A stretch of DNA of 64,000 bases. Origin: Euclidia mi (lineage: Eukaryota > Arthropoda > Insecta > Lepidoptera > Erebidae). The translations under genes and the position numbers were made by a program. This document shows, in pieces, positions 38,822 through 50,300 of the stretch. Below the pieces are notes generated by a model. It did no database searches. It saw nothing but the letters and a program-made list of their open reading frames with translations, and had not been told where the DNA came from. Every line of letters starts with the position of its first letter. The first letter of the stretch is position 1. Location of the stretch: assembly GCA_944739405.2 (NCBI GenBank), contig OX123205.2, positions 39,452,475-39,516,474 of the forward strand. The letters are read 5' to 3'.

Positions 38822-39028
38822 CTAGAGGACGCCAGCAGCTACACCTGCATTTTTTTTTAATTTACCCGTTTTGGCCGATTCCGTGGGAAGTTCGGGAAAT
38901 CCCTTCTTAGTGCACCCCTACGGTCCCCAAGGAACATACATGCCAAATTTCAGCTTCCTGCGCCTAATAGTTTCGGCTGTAGCGTATCTGTCAGTCAGTC
39001 AGTAACGCAAGGATTTTATATATTAAGA
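38822..39028 (-). mobile_element. HelA Helitron, full length
   Basis: CTAGAGGACGCCAGCAGC to ATATATTAAGA, all landmarks present. The base after the 5' end is A rather than the usual T. Confidence 0.8.
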
Positions 39029-39294
39029 AGATAAGATTTGGCATATGCCCTAGTCCAACCCTTTTCCCACTACAATATCATCTGTGTAGCTAGTTTGATA
39101 ATCAGTGATCAATATAGTGATTTAGAAAATAATATTTTCTGAATCAGAGTGATTAGGTATAAATCAACTGGCGTTGTCTTTATTTTTCTTTTTCTTATTG
39201 GATTTACAAACATGATAAGTGCTAAGAATCAGTATAATTTATTCGCTTTTGAATTTTTTAACATTAGTTGTTACACGTGTTAAAGTACCTACTT

Positions 39295-39548
39295 ACACAT
39301 AGTCTCACGCCTATAACCCCGAAGGGGTAGGCAAAGGTGTATTTCTACACCCACTTTTCGCCAGATATACTTTAGTCCCACGTAATAAGGGGCGAGCCTA
39401 TTGCCGTACCGGGCACATTTCCAGACTCCGTGCTGCTACTGAGAATTTCGTGACAGAAAAACCCAATAACACTGCCCGACCCAGGAATCGAACCCGGGAC
39501 CTCCTGATCCCACGCGCACATTTATGCCGCAAGACCACCGAGGCAGTC
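39295..39548 (-). repeat. SINE-A, full length
   Basis: Complete minus-strand copy with head GACTGCCTCGGTGGTCTTGC, B box GGTTCGATTCC and the standard body and tail. The body is nearly identical to 27302-27534 (both read CGTGACAGAAAAACCC), so these two are sister copies. Confidence 0.85.
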
Positions 39549-39549
39549 G

Positions 39550-40368
39550 TATACCTGCTTACCTATCAACTTTAAAAGGCATGCGAAGCCGCTTAACAGA
39601 TCAATGAAAGACCAGTCCAAAATATGAACGTTAAAGTAAACTTATAACTAAATTTAAAGTATCAAAACAAATAGTTTCGATGACACACACAATAAAACCA
39701 CAACTTAACTTCGTTATAATTCGCCATGACCACCCAACCCCGACAAATATAACCAGACCCCTGTCAGCTTAAGTACTTCTGTTAAGTTCTTCTCCAAGTT
39801 GATGTCGTGAAAGTTCAAGTTATGTTTGTCATATAAGAATACAGGATGATCTCATAGGCAGTACCGATACTCGCATGCTCTTCGAACGTGACGATTGTGC
39901 GTTTATTTTGTCATTTTTCGAGTTATACGGTTTTGCGTTGCGTGTTCGGGACGAATGAAATTTGAAAAATGTCGGTTGTGCCGTTTTTCTTTTTCGTTTT
40001 AGTACGAAAGTTAGAAATTATTGGGAGTGACGGAGGGTGGCTTCTGTTTTAAGTATTAAAGTTTTAATTTAATATAGATTGAGTTTTGAGAAGTAGGGTT
40101 GTGTTTTCATTTTCTTTTTTATGTGAACTGTTGTGAAACTACGTGTGTTGTATAGTCACCGTAATAGTGTTCTGTCTATAAAATATTTAATTGCCACTCG
40201 CTTAAACGTTGAAGGAAAATATAGCAAGGAAACTTCTGAAGGTTCTCTGTAATGTTCAAGACTTAGAGCAATAATTGCAACGCTAATTGCAAAATTAGTT
40301 TTTTAAATACTTAGTCGAATAGCACAACAATTGACGTGGTAAGTTAGACATTTTCCAAGCTCTTTTTT
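39550..40368. other. No recognisable gene
   Basis: AT-rich. A SINE-B/C body scrap (GAAGGAAAATATAGCAAGG) is visible near 40211. Confidence 0.4.
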
Positions 40369-40540
40369 TGTTTGTTTACTTGAATGTGCAAATATCAGGA
40401 ACTACTTGTTCGATCTTGTTGGATAGTCGTAGATTTATCTAGGAAGACTGTAGGTTATAGTCATTCAACATGAAGCTATAAGGCACGGGTTCAGTAGCCT
40501 TAAAATTAAATAACGCGAGTGTAACCGCGGTCTCATGTAA
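40369..40540 (+). mobile_element. HelB Helitron, decayed
   Basis: TTTGTTTGTTTACTTGAATG, ATATCAGGAACTACTTG, GTTATAGTC and AATAACGCGAGTGTAACCGC keep family order. The CTAG end has become CATGTAA. Confidence 0.6.
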
Positions 40541-41610
40541 TCTGAAATATTATTATTTAGCTTCTACTTATCCTTAAAGCTTCCATTACTCATCTTAGTG
40601 ACTAAATTGTTTTGCAGACTCCCACTTCCCGTCTAAACAAATAGTCTTCTAATTTGCAATTCAAGTGTTGCAAGTGTCCCGCCTGCCGCGTTTTTATAAA
40701 ACAATGATTACTATTGTAGTTCTATTTAAGACCTCAATTTTTGGCAAACAACCGGTATCATTAACATGTTCTATTCAATAAACAATATATGATAAAGATT
40801 GTAAGAAACGATATACCTATCTGTAGCAAAGAGTTTGTGCTGGGTCCAATGTAACCGCGTGGTTGTGATCGATTTTTAAAAGGTCCATAATTCCTTAATA
40901 GGTACATGTATTATTAGTAAGTGACTTTGTGGCACCTTATAAGTAACTAAGCTAAATAATAGTTTGTAATACTATATTAGTACTTATAGCATATTCCGTT
41001 ATCGGATTGCAAACTAGCTATGCTGCGTATACTACCATATACATAATTGATTAAAGTACTGTATATTGTTTAACTAACTATATTAGGTATATAGTTACTT
41101 TGTAACAGCACAAACATTAATGACGAAAACCTTAAAAAAAGGCTTATGGAAAAAATTCCAAAAACAAATCCTATACGGAAACATTTAACAATAAACAAAA
41201 GGATGGTCTCATAGTATCCCCATTCTGTTATCGGCCAGTCCCAACCACCCACATCACCCAACACCGTACCACCCAGTAAACAGAACACAATTTGTACCAT
41301 ATCATCTGAATGTTATTGATGATGCACTTAAAAGCCTGTCTAACGTTAAAACGAAACGATTGGGCTGGTTTTGATGCCGCATCGGTTTTAACTTAGTATA
41401 ATGTATCGGAGTTCTACGGTATGGTTTTGGTCCGCAGTTTTGCCTGATTAATATGTGTTAATAAAATGTAGCTTATGTTACTATGAAATTACCTAATTTG
41501 AATGAAGTACCTATTACATTCGGTTTAGTATTTTTGGAAAAAAAGCGGTATCAAACAGGTTCATCTTCAATACTTTTTTATAAAGTTTCGCTAATAAATG
41601 TGGTTTGTTT
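40541..41610. other. No recognisable gene
   Basis: AT-rich with no matched repeat. The minus-strand frame 41300-41070 is hydrophobic but without start context or pattern. Confidence 0.4.
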
Positions 41611-41617
41611 GTTTTGT

Positions 41618-41828
41618 TTTTCGTGTGAGTGTGTGGCCAACTCTGGTGTCGGAGTTTTCAGACCGCCCAAAGGCCTCCGACATGGCCTAACGACCCTTAT
41701 CCATAGACAAGGGCCGGGACCGACAGCTTTACGTGCCCTCCGAAGCACGGTAGCGCTCAGATGAAAATGCCACACACGGTCACCCATCCAACTGGTAACC
41801 TGTGCAAGCGTTGCTTAACTTTGCCGAT
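41618..41828 (-). repeat. SINE-E with 5S-rRNA-like head (best copy)
   Basis: Read on the minus strand, 41825-41778 gives AAGTTAAGCAACGC, GGTTACCAGTTGGATGGGTG and ACCG. This follows the internal Pol III promoter of 5S rRNA (box A AAGTTAAGCAAC, box C GGTTAGTACTTGGATGGGTG) with a few changes. The body then runs through GTGCTTCGGAGGGCACG, AAGCTGTCGGTCCCGGC, GGCCATGTCGGAGGCC and GAGTTGGCCACACACTC. No tRNA-type A or B box is needed for this family. It is not a 5S gene, because the gene's 5' and 3' stems are absent. Confidence 0.8.
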
Positions 41829-44220
41829 AAATGTGGTGAAAATGTTTTATTAATAATGAAATCACTTTGATTGTACTGATAGCGCCGTATTATAAGTCCT
41901 TTCTTACCACACTGTTTTACAACTGCTGTGGATTCAATACTCATACCTATGAACCAAAAATTTGTGTTAAACATAGGTTGTTTCTTAGTCTGAATCTTAT
42001 TAGTGTCCATTTTTTTAATGTTTTTGATTTGTCCGCGACTCTAGTTTTTTTTTCGGGTTTCAGAGATGTCATTTATAAAGAAGCAGAAAATTTATCGTAG
42101 ATACGCCAAAATGCCTCAGTAAAATCGAGATTCTTTCACTACAAGGAATACTGTACTATAAGTACGAAGACTCGTTTAAATAAATACCTACCGAAACACC
42201 TATATGTTCAGCGCCAATTATAACCCCACTATGACAGGTGACACTTTAGCACCGCGGCCGCTGACACCAAGGTCGCGTGTTCTCATCCCGATTGATTCAC
42301 TCGTACAAAAACATTGTACAGTCATACAATTAGCTGTTAATGTATACGTCTGAATTTAACGACTTTCAGACAAATTGTAATAAAAGCTATTGCCAATGGA
42401 TTCCGTGCATATTCAACGTGAAATTCCGGCCAACGGCAAAGTCTAAAATATGAAATTTAAGATATTTCAGAAAAAATACTGTATTAATAAAATTAAGTGT
42501 GATGAAATCCATCAGATATAGTTTAAAAACATTTCCCTTCTTTTTGGCTTCGCCGTAGTCGGGTAAATAGATCAGCTTATATTCTAAAACCGAAATCTCA
42601 GTATTATAACCTCTATTATCTATAGATCAATCCGATATTTATTTATGGTAATTCATATAATAGCTTCTTTATTATATATTTTTATAGATTATAAAATTGT
42701 ATGCATTGACTGTACTGCGTTAGGCTTAAGGAATTATCATACTGCTTAAAACTATTCGATTCCCACACTATAACTTGTCACATCTACAAAATTTCTTTTC
42801 GAATCTAGGTATTCCTAGGTTAAATTTCTATTGCGTGAATTTTATTTCACAACAAGAATGATATCACCTTATTATATCAGAATGGTTTAAATCTGTGATA
42901 TTATTCACAATTGTTAAATTTAAAACCGTGAATAACTGCACAAGTTTTTTGTAGCATATATAATTAGCGGTCTAAATATACCTCAATGCGTATGTCTAGA
43001 CGACTAGTTGGTACTGGTAGTGCATGTTAGCGATTTGTAAGACATCCGCCGATTTAATTGTGCTGACATCATGCGATAATCACTCAAATATTAATATTTT
43101 AGTCTAATGGTGCATCCACACTGCAAATAATTTTTGTTCAGCAAATTTTCGAAGAGCTAAAAATCAGGCTCATTGTCGTGCCATTGGAGAGGCCTATATT
43201 CAGTAGTGGACTGGCAGAATAATGGTGATAATAAACATTTTAGAACGTTAGAGCACAACATTATATCTCAAAACACTCGACGTAACTAAGACTTTTGCGA
43301 AAAGTTGTTGAATGTTAGTGTTTTTAAATATTGCCCGACGAAACTGTGGTTTGGATGCACGATAAAAGTTACGCTAATGCTATATATTTTGTCAAGATCT
43401 CAAATTAGTTGGCATAAATGGCGAATTGGAATAAAAACATTTGCAATCTTATCGATATGTGGATTTCATATAGGTATGGATATATTGACCTTATGTCATA
43501 GATACTTACTTACTTCTTATATTATTTAATTTATTTTTTCACTTTTATTTCGTCTCAGCATAGATTAAACTTTACCATATTTAAGATTTAATATTGAGAT
43601 GTTCCGGATTCCTGTCAAATCGTTGTTCAATCGTCCAATTATTGTAGCTCTTTATAATTGTCGGTTATGTGTATGTGTCATACATGATGTCATGTGCGCG
43701 TGCGAACGACATGTGAGCCGCTTTAATAAAATGGCTGCCATCAAATAGGATATTACAGGAAAACTCTATTGTTGTGCCGTATATTTTGAGATTATGAGGA
43801 TAATATTTACTGAGTTTGGTTTGCTCACGTGGTAAGGCAGTGAAACAGGAATAAATTACAGATATTAATTTCCTTGGACAATTCCCACACGAGTCTTTGA
43901 CGCGTGATATGGCGATAACAACAAATGCAAACTTCAAAAGAGTATATAATAACTAAGTGAAAGCAATATAACGCAATAAAATCCGAAAACTGTAGTTTAA
44001 TTTCAATGTGTAACAACAAGGTAGAGTTTAGCTTGAATTTAACTTGTGTAGCATAAAGCAGCAGCAGATAAAGCATACAAAATATGCTCAAAGCGTGCTG
44101 TTTGCAATAGATGATTTTATATTTATTAAGCTTTGCAATTAGGATAGAAATCCCTACGACAGAGTGAAAACCAAAGGGCACATTTAGAGGAATATAGGCA
44201 GATGAAATATGACTTTTCTC
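41829..44220. other. 2.4 kb without recognised features
   Basis: AT-rich. At 42225-42330 there is a SINE-like phrase (ACACTTTAGCACCGCGGCCG, GTGTTCTCATCCCGATTG) that may be a worn tRNA-derived head. The long-ish minus frames at 43665-44271 have no domain. Confidence 0.4.
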
Positions 44221-44225
44221 GCCTA

Positions 44226-44410
44226 TACTTGTATACATCATTCCTTGCGTTACGGACTGACTGACAGACAAGCTACAGCCAAAACTATTAGACGCAAGAA
44301 GCTGAAATTTGGCATGTATTATCCTTGGGGATCGTAGAGGTGCACTAAGAAGTGATTTCGCAAAATTCCCATGGGATTGGGCACAAAACGTTTAACTTAA
44401 AAAAATGTGC
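44226..44410 (+). mobile_element. HelA Helitron, diverged, 3' end lost
   Basis: CTTGCGTTACGGACTGACTG, GAAGCTGAAATTTGGCATG, CACTAAGAAGTGATTTCGC and CCCATGGGATTGGGCAC are present. The CTAG end is missing and a different repeat starts at about 44416. Confidence 0.65.
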
Positions 44411-44415
44411 GCGCC

Positions 44416-44700
44416 TTTACTAAATAAATAAAAATCGTTTATTTTCAAAATAAAAGTAAAGTACAACAACGAGTAAAGTAATAATGCTCTCAAAAAAGAA
44501 TTTTTGGTTGTGGATCGCAGGTGCCTAGTAAGAAACACCTGTTACAGGTCACCAAGTGTCCACCTATCCAAGGTCACAAGTTGATCGCAAGCTTATACCA
44601 CTTAGATATAAAAACTGTAGATACACGTTAAATACATTAGTTACACTACCCGCATCACTTAAAAGTACCTTCCTATCGATGGCCTAATTAGGTTTTTTCG
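44416..44700 (-). repeat. Possible LINE 3' end
   Basis: On the minus strand the left edge gives GAAAATAAACGATTTTTATT, an AATAAA signal and T/A-rich tail of the kind seen at LINE 3' ends. No second copy in the window confirms it. Confidence 0.3.
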
Positions 44701-45956
44701 TAGACAAAAGAACAATAGATTTCGTTACCCTGATATTTTCGGATTTTATCGCTAGTTAATTCTGGTTTGACAATGATGGTTCTATATTTCCATTTTCCGA
44801 CGTTTTGGTTGGTTTACAGGAACCGTGGTCACGGGAAGAATTAGTTATGATTGTTATCTTGTTAACATTAACATTTGGTTGCCATGATAACTAAAATTAT
44901 TTGTTCTTCTCGACTTCTCTACGAGCATATCGAAAGCGTATGTCAGTTCCATATATTTTTGCAAATACATAGCGATATTGCCGATCTAATGCCATTTGTC
45001 AAGATCCTCATCATCATTTGTCAGAATATTAGCTTCGATATTAAGAACATAGCTGTGACTAATTATTTTTGTTTAAATCGTCCCCTGCATGACGAGTTTG
45101 GGCTAATTTCGTATAGACAGTAACCCGATTACAGTTTAATATCGTGTAGAAACAGTCCGGCCTAGAAACACATGTGTTAAGTAGTACACATGTAGTTTTA
45201 TAAGATGTGACCTATATGGGTTTTATTGGTTCGCCCGTTGTGTGACGTTGCGTTGATTGACGCGGGTGGACTGATTTTAGGCGATAATGTGGAGATTTTG
45301 GGTCATACTTATAAAAATGGATATTGTTGATAAATATTAGATTTGTATGATACTGGTCGTGCCCTGTGATTTCACCTGCCACACTTCGTCCATAAAACTA
45401 TTATGGCTTGCCGATTTATTTCAACCTGCTCGCGATATTTTTCTTAAATTATATTACATGGCCACCCTTCTTCCCTTTCCTTCCCTGACTGCTTGTTCCA
45501 GAGAAAAGCTAGTTCAAGCTATCGTTCTGCCTTTAGAACAGGCCTTAAACCAGAAGATTAAAGAACAGAACAACAGTGAACCTCTATTTCGCCAAAAAAT
45601 GTTAGTAGCAAAATATCATCATTTCATAAATAGATAAACAATTACTCCCTAAAACAGAAGATCTAAAAACGTAACTGCTGAAAATAGGCGTGTTTAGATA
45701 ACCACATACATTTTTAATGATACTGGTCTGTGTATTTATGTAAAGAAAACAAACACTATTTGACCAAATTAGACATGTTTTGGCGTTCAAAACCTGGTCA
45801 ATCAATCAGGTCTGGATTATACTGTTTAGGAATCACTGACGCATGCGGCATGGTATGTGATGCTGGTGCATGACGGAAGTAACGTTCCTACAACGAAGAT
45901 CTTGGTAATAATTTCTATGTACCTTCTTAGCTGGCGTTGTGGACTATAGATTAGGC
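44701..45956. other. No recognisable gene
   Basis: AT-rich. The plus frame at 45347-45637 has a neat length (96 codons) but no recognised pattern or splice context. Confidence 0.4.
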
Positions 45957-46014
45957 CTTAATACTAAAAAGATACCTGTGAGAACGATCTCACAGGTATC
46001 TTTTTAGTATTAAG
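45957..46014. repeat. Perfect 27-bp inverted repeat with 4-base loop
   Basis: CTTAATACTAAAAAGATACC.. (45957-45983) pairs without mismatch to 45988-46014. The loop is ACGA. No transposon ends or target duplication are visible. Confidence 0.9.
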
Positions 46015-46064
46015 TATCTCACTGCTTGCTATTAGGAGTATAATAAAATGCGAAAAGTGAGAAT

Positions 46065-46220
46065 GAACTGATGTTCGTTACTCTTTAGCGCAAAAACTAT
46101 TGAACGGATTTTAATGAAATCTTGCAATTACATATATAGCTAATACATTAGAATCATCGACAAGTACTTTTGTCGTGAAGACTATAGCTACGGGAGCACA
46201 GACGCGTTCAGAAACTAGTA
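46065..46220 (+). mobile_element. Possible HelB-like remnant
   Basis: GCAAAAACTATTGAACGGAT, TTTTAATGAAATC and GCTACGGGAGCAC, in an order seen in Helitron-like lepidopteran repeats, ending CAGAAACTAGTA. The evidence is weak because few blocks match the copies here. Confidence 0.35.
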
Positions 46221-46683
46221 CCTAGTTAATGAACAAAATTACTATTATATTGTTTAGTAGTACTAAATGAAAATATTAAAACTCTATGGCTATGTGAGTA
46301 TCATCATTTGGCAAAGAATATTACGATTTACGCCACCACTGCCATTACGTTAAAGTGTTTTTGTGACCAAGATGTTGTCCATTGTAATGCTTTTATGTGT
46401 AATATGTTTATCAGTTTCGCAGTTAAGACGTCACAAACGGACAAACATCGGAACCTTTGCGTTTATGTTTGTTTCTGAAAGTTTAGATTAGTTTCTTCCT
46501 GTAGTTGTGTTGTTTTCCTACTGGCGATGACTCAGGTTCGAGTTTGGTATTGTTAGTTGTTAGTTTGTAATACGGTGAAACTGTTCGCCAACGGCTACGG
46601 TTTAATTAGAACTGTACCTGGAAATGCTTAGTAATTGAAATGTCTTGTGAGTTTTCTTATGTTTTTAATGCTACTACCTACTT

Positions 46684-46902
46684 TGACTGCACGGCTGGCG
46701 TAGTGGTTTAAGCGGTCGCATCGCCGCTTGACACTGCGCCGAGTGTTGTGGGTTCGAACCCCACGCGAAGCAATACTTTGTGTGATTCATAAATTGTTGT
46801 CTCGACTCTGGGTGTTCATTGTGTCCGTTAGTTGTATGTTTGTAAAGTCCCCCGCGACACAGGATTTAGTCCTAGTGCGGGAGTAGTCTTTAAAAAAAAA
46901 AG
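46684..46902 (+). repeat. SINE-F, full length
   Basis: A box TGGCGTAGTGG, B box GGTTCGAACCC, then GTGATTCATAAATTGTTGTC, GTTGTATGTTTGTAAAGTCC, CCCGCGACACAGG and an A10 tail. It is one of two uninterrupted reference copies. Confidence 0.88.
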
Positions 46903-47249
46903 ATAAAAGATTATAAACGCGAAAGTTTGTGAAGATGATAAGTTACTGTTGTACCCAAAAACGACAACTGAAGAGGTTTTGATGAAACTTGCCAAAAATA
47001 TAGCCGGTACCTATATAAAAATTCGAGAAGGCACTCATGTAGACGAAGCCGTAGACAACATCTATGTTTGAAAAGTATAAAAATTTTGTCGATCTTTGAA
47101 AGAAAAGTTGTTTCGTTACAAATGCTGTCCATTTTTCGTTTCAAGAGAAGTTTAAAAAGACCAGAGCTGTTCTAGCCACCGGTTGATATTTCTTTTGTCT
47201 ACCAACTCCTCTATAATTTCATCACATAATGTCAGAACTAAGTACTTAA

Positions 47250-47325
47250 CGATTATCATCATCAGCCCCTTAAACTGTCCCACTGCTGGGCACGGGCCTC
47301 TTCTCACTATGAGAAGGGTAACGAT
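47250..47325 (-). repeat. SINE-C tail fragment
   Basis: ATTATCATCATCAGCCCC, CTGTCCCACTGCTGGGCACG, CTTCTCACTATGAGAAGGG. Only the last 75 bp of the family is present, flanked by AACGATTA on both sides (47246-47253 and 47323-47330), which is a likely 8-bp target duplication. Confidence 0.75.
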
Positions 47326-47330
47326 TATAT

Positions 47331-50300
47331 GCAACAAAAAAATTATACTATTTTACTCATTCAGTACTGATTGAGTCATAGAAGCATATAATTAGGTAAT
47401 CTTACTAGAATAAATTTAATATTATGTCACTGAATCATATCTCTTCTTAGTAGCAAATAAACACGTTGCATAAAAACAAGTGTTAATCAAAAACCTAAAG
47501 ACTTCCTCAAAATTAATTTTCTACGTGTATTCTAATTTCACACTGAAACGCGTATTTTCTCAGAAGAAATACAATTAGTCGTGTTTTATTAAAAGCGTTT
47601 ATGTGTATGTTTTTATTGAATGTAATTAAAATGTAAGGCTGTGTATTCACTGTTGGCAAAATACACGATGTGATTGGGACGTCCTTTGCCAAGTGACAAC
47701 TGACAAGTCAGTTCTAAAAGGACTTCGACTGTCATAAGAATAATTCCTGTCGAGTTGGATTTTATAAAAAAACTACACATAAACAGAAGTGGAACAGTTA
47801 CTGTGTTTGGAAAGATATTTCTTTTTCTGGGAATAAATGTTTTATCGTGAGACACTTTAAAAGCATAAAGGGGCACAAAAATCCAGACTCGAAAAAGAAT
47901 TTGTTACCATAGTAAAGTATCATACACAAATGACATCTATGCTGGACGCAGCGCCACGTGGCGAGATGACTATTTAAACCTCTTCGCTATATGTATACAG
48001 TTGAGAATTTGTAAGCCATGCGTGTTTTGAATTGCTTTCGTAATGCTTAGGGAAGAGTATAGCAATTTAAACTTCCATGGTCATAATTTTTTTGTGTGTG
48101 TTTTGGGATATATTCCACGTGCCTTTGTTTGGAGTAACCGATAAGGCGTTCGGTACTGCTGCAAGCGCCATGTTCAGGGTTTAAAATCGGACTAAGAGAA
48201 TAGAATTATATACTTCTCTATGACCTACGGATACCACTCCCCATCAGGTAGACTGCTGGTATTTCCCTAATAGCAATCAAGGAAAACAAACTTTATCTCT
48301 TTGTTTTATTATACTATAAGTATCTCCTCATGCGTGCGTCTGTCAGGTCAAGTTCACTGTTATAAGATTTATCTGGCAATAAATTCTCAGTAGCTGTGTA
48401 CAGTTAAGAGCCATTTCCGACAGAGTTTGATAAGCTCGCACTCTGCTACTAGAAATATGAATAATGTTTACGAAATGTTACATAGTTTAATAATTATCAT
48501 AATACATATTCTTCCCTTTCATATTCATTGATAATAAAGTTTATTGCAGATTTGCAATTTAATGGCTGTGCACATTGCATATATGAATAATGCAGTTTCG
48601 TCCGTATAAAATTGTGACTGTGCTGCTTAATTTTTGTAGGTATTTATTTGTCGGTATCTTTAAAACAGGTTTAGCGTAAAAACACTTTTATTCAGATGTA
48701 GTACTTTCGCAAATTAGTTCGTTCAAACTTATATTCTCCTTCACATTATTATACTTTCATAGGATAGGTGTATATAATTAAAACGAATGGATTATTTAGT
48801 GATATAGGGTACACAAAAGCAAAATCCAGCACATTTGTACACATTACGCAGGTATACAGCAAACACAACTATGTACTTTTCCGACAGTGCGTAACCATCT
48901 TTACATCTCTTGTGGTTTTGTCGAACAAATAATTATATTGCTTCAGAGCCGCTAATAAATGTGTGATTCATTTAGTTAAATAGACGCTGGTCGGTTTCAT
49001 GTGGTCTGAAATGTTATAGCGCTTATTACTATGTGGTTGTAACACGGATAGATCTTTACAAGTAGTTTGTGAAGTTTCGCTGTACGTTATAAAATGTAGG
49101 CAGTAGTTAAAACTTTGTTTAGGGAACTGGGAACGAATTTATATTGCGGTTGTTTAAATTTAATTGCAATTAGTCGTGTTTTTTTTATTGCAATATTTAT
49201 GTGTGTTGGTCTGTTGGGGTGTGCCAAGTACCTTTGTGAAAGAAAATGTTTGATTTTTATTCCAGTTACTCAGACTTGTTCATCTAGTTCCAAACATGAC
49301 AGAACTTGTGCTATTGTAACCAGGTAACTGACATACAAACTTTACAAACCTTATTAGTTAACGCAATTTTATATAGATCTAATTAATAATTTCAATTATA
49401 TAGGTACTGGAGTCTAGACCGTGAAATTTGATGTATTATAGCAACGCGCCTATTTCCATCATCTGACTATTTTACTAATTGTGACTCTTATTAATAACTA
49501 TTACTATATTCACCCTTGTTACACATATCCATTCAACCTAATATTCAAAATAAATAATAATTCTCCCCATCAATTTATCAACCAACATTAGTAGCTGTCG
49601 AAATACTATTTTCCGAGGGCTGGCAACTTTTCTTTTCATCGGTAACAGAATCAATCATAGGTTATACAAAAAGTTGAGTGCTTCTATTATGTAAAGCAGA
49701 CCCACTCAGCGAACAATGGATGTCTGCTGAACACACCTTGTTGTCCTGGTTTAGTGGCGATGGATACGCGCCGTAGGCATACATTTGTATGTGTTACATA
49801 TATAACGCGACGGTGTGAGGCGCGATTAATATAATAGGTATGAGTCTGAAATAGGTAAGAGTGCGAACGCTTTGCTGAGTAATTAGATTTAAATTGATTG
49901 CTGGTTGGAACATACAGAGTTCTAGACTGATATTTTATTGTATTTTTGAGATGTTAGTCCTTTAGATCCAGAGTCCACTCAACCGTGCATTTTTCTTGCC
50001 AATGAAAGTGTCTCGTTGATGTAGGGCTGCTTATCTCGGGTTCCAAATCAGTTTTTTAAACATTCCTCAAGACCTTTCCAGTGTTTAAAATAGATAATAA
50101 AAAATATATACACTTAAATATATAGATAATAATTTGTAGAATTTCAGGTCGCCTCAACTCAACACATATATAATTTATATCCTATATTATTCTTCAAACC
50201 ACGTGTGTTAAATCGCTTCTGTATAAGGAACGCCGATACCTATTGGTTGTATCACCGTATTGATGCTTCTACCCTACATACATACATTACGTGTTACGTT

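Noticed and set aside
41778..41825. 5S rRNA gene
   Set aside because: Only the internal promoter-like part is present, joined to a repeated non-5S body, so it is a SINE head.
42225..42330. Worn tRNA-derived SINE head
   Set aside because: GTGTTCTCATCCC resembles a B box, but no family member in the window supports it.
43665..44271. Overlapping minus-strand frames of 90 and 148 residues
   Set aside because: No recognisable domain, AT-driven composition, and the longer one begins inside a HelA copy.
48125..48270. Possible additional SINE family
   Set aside because: Some tRNA-SINE-like phrases, but only one copy in the window and no clear A or B box.
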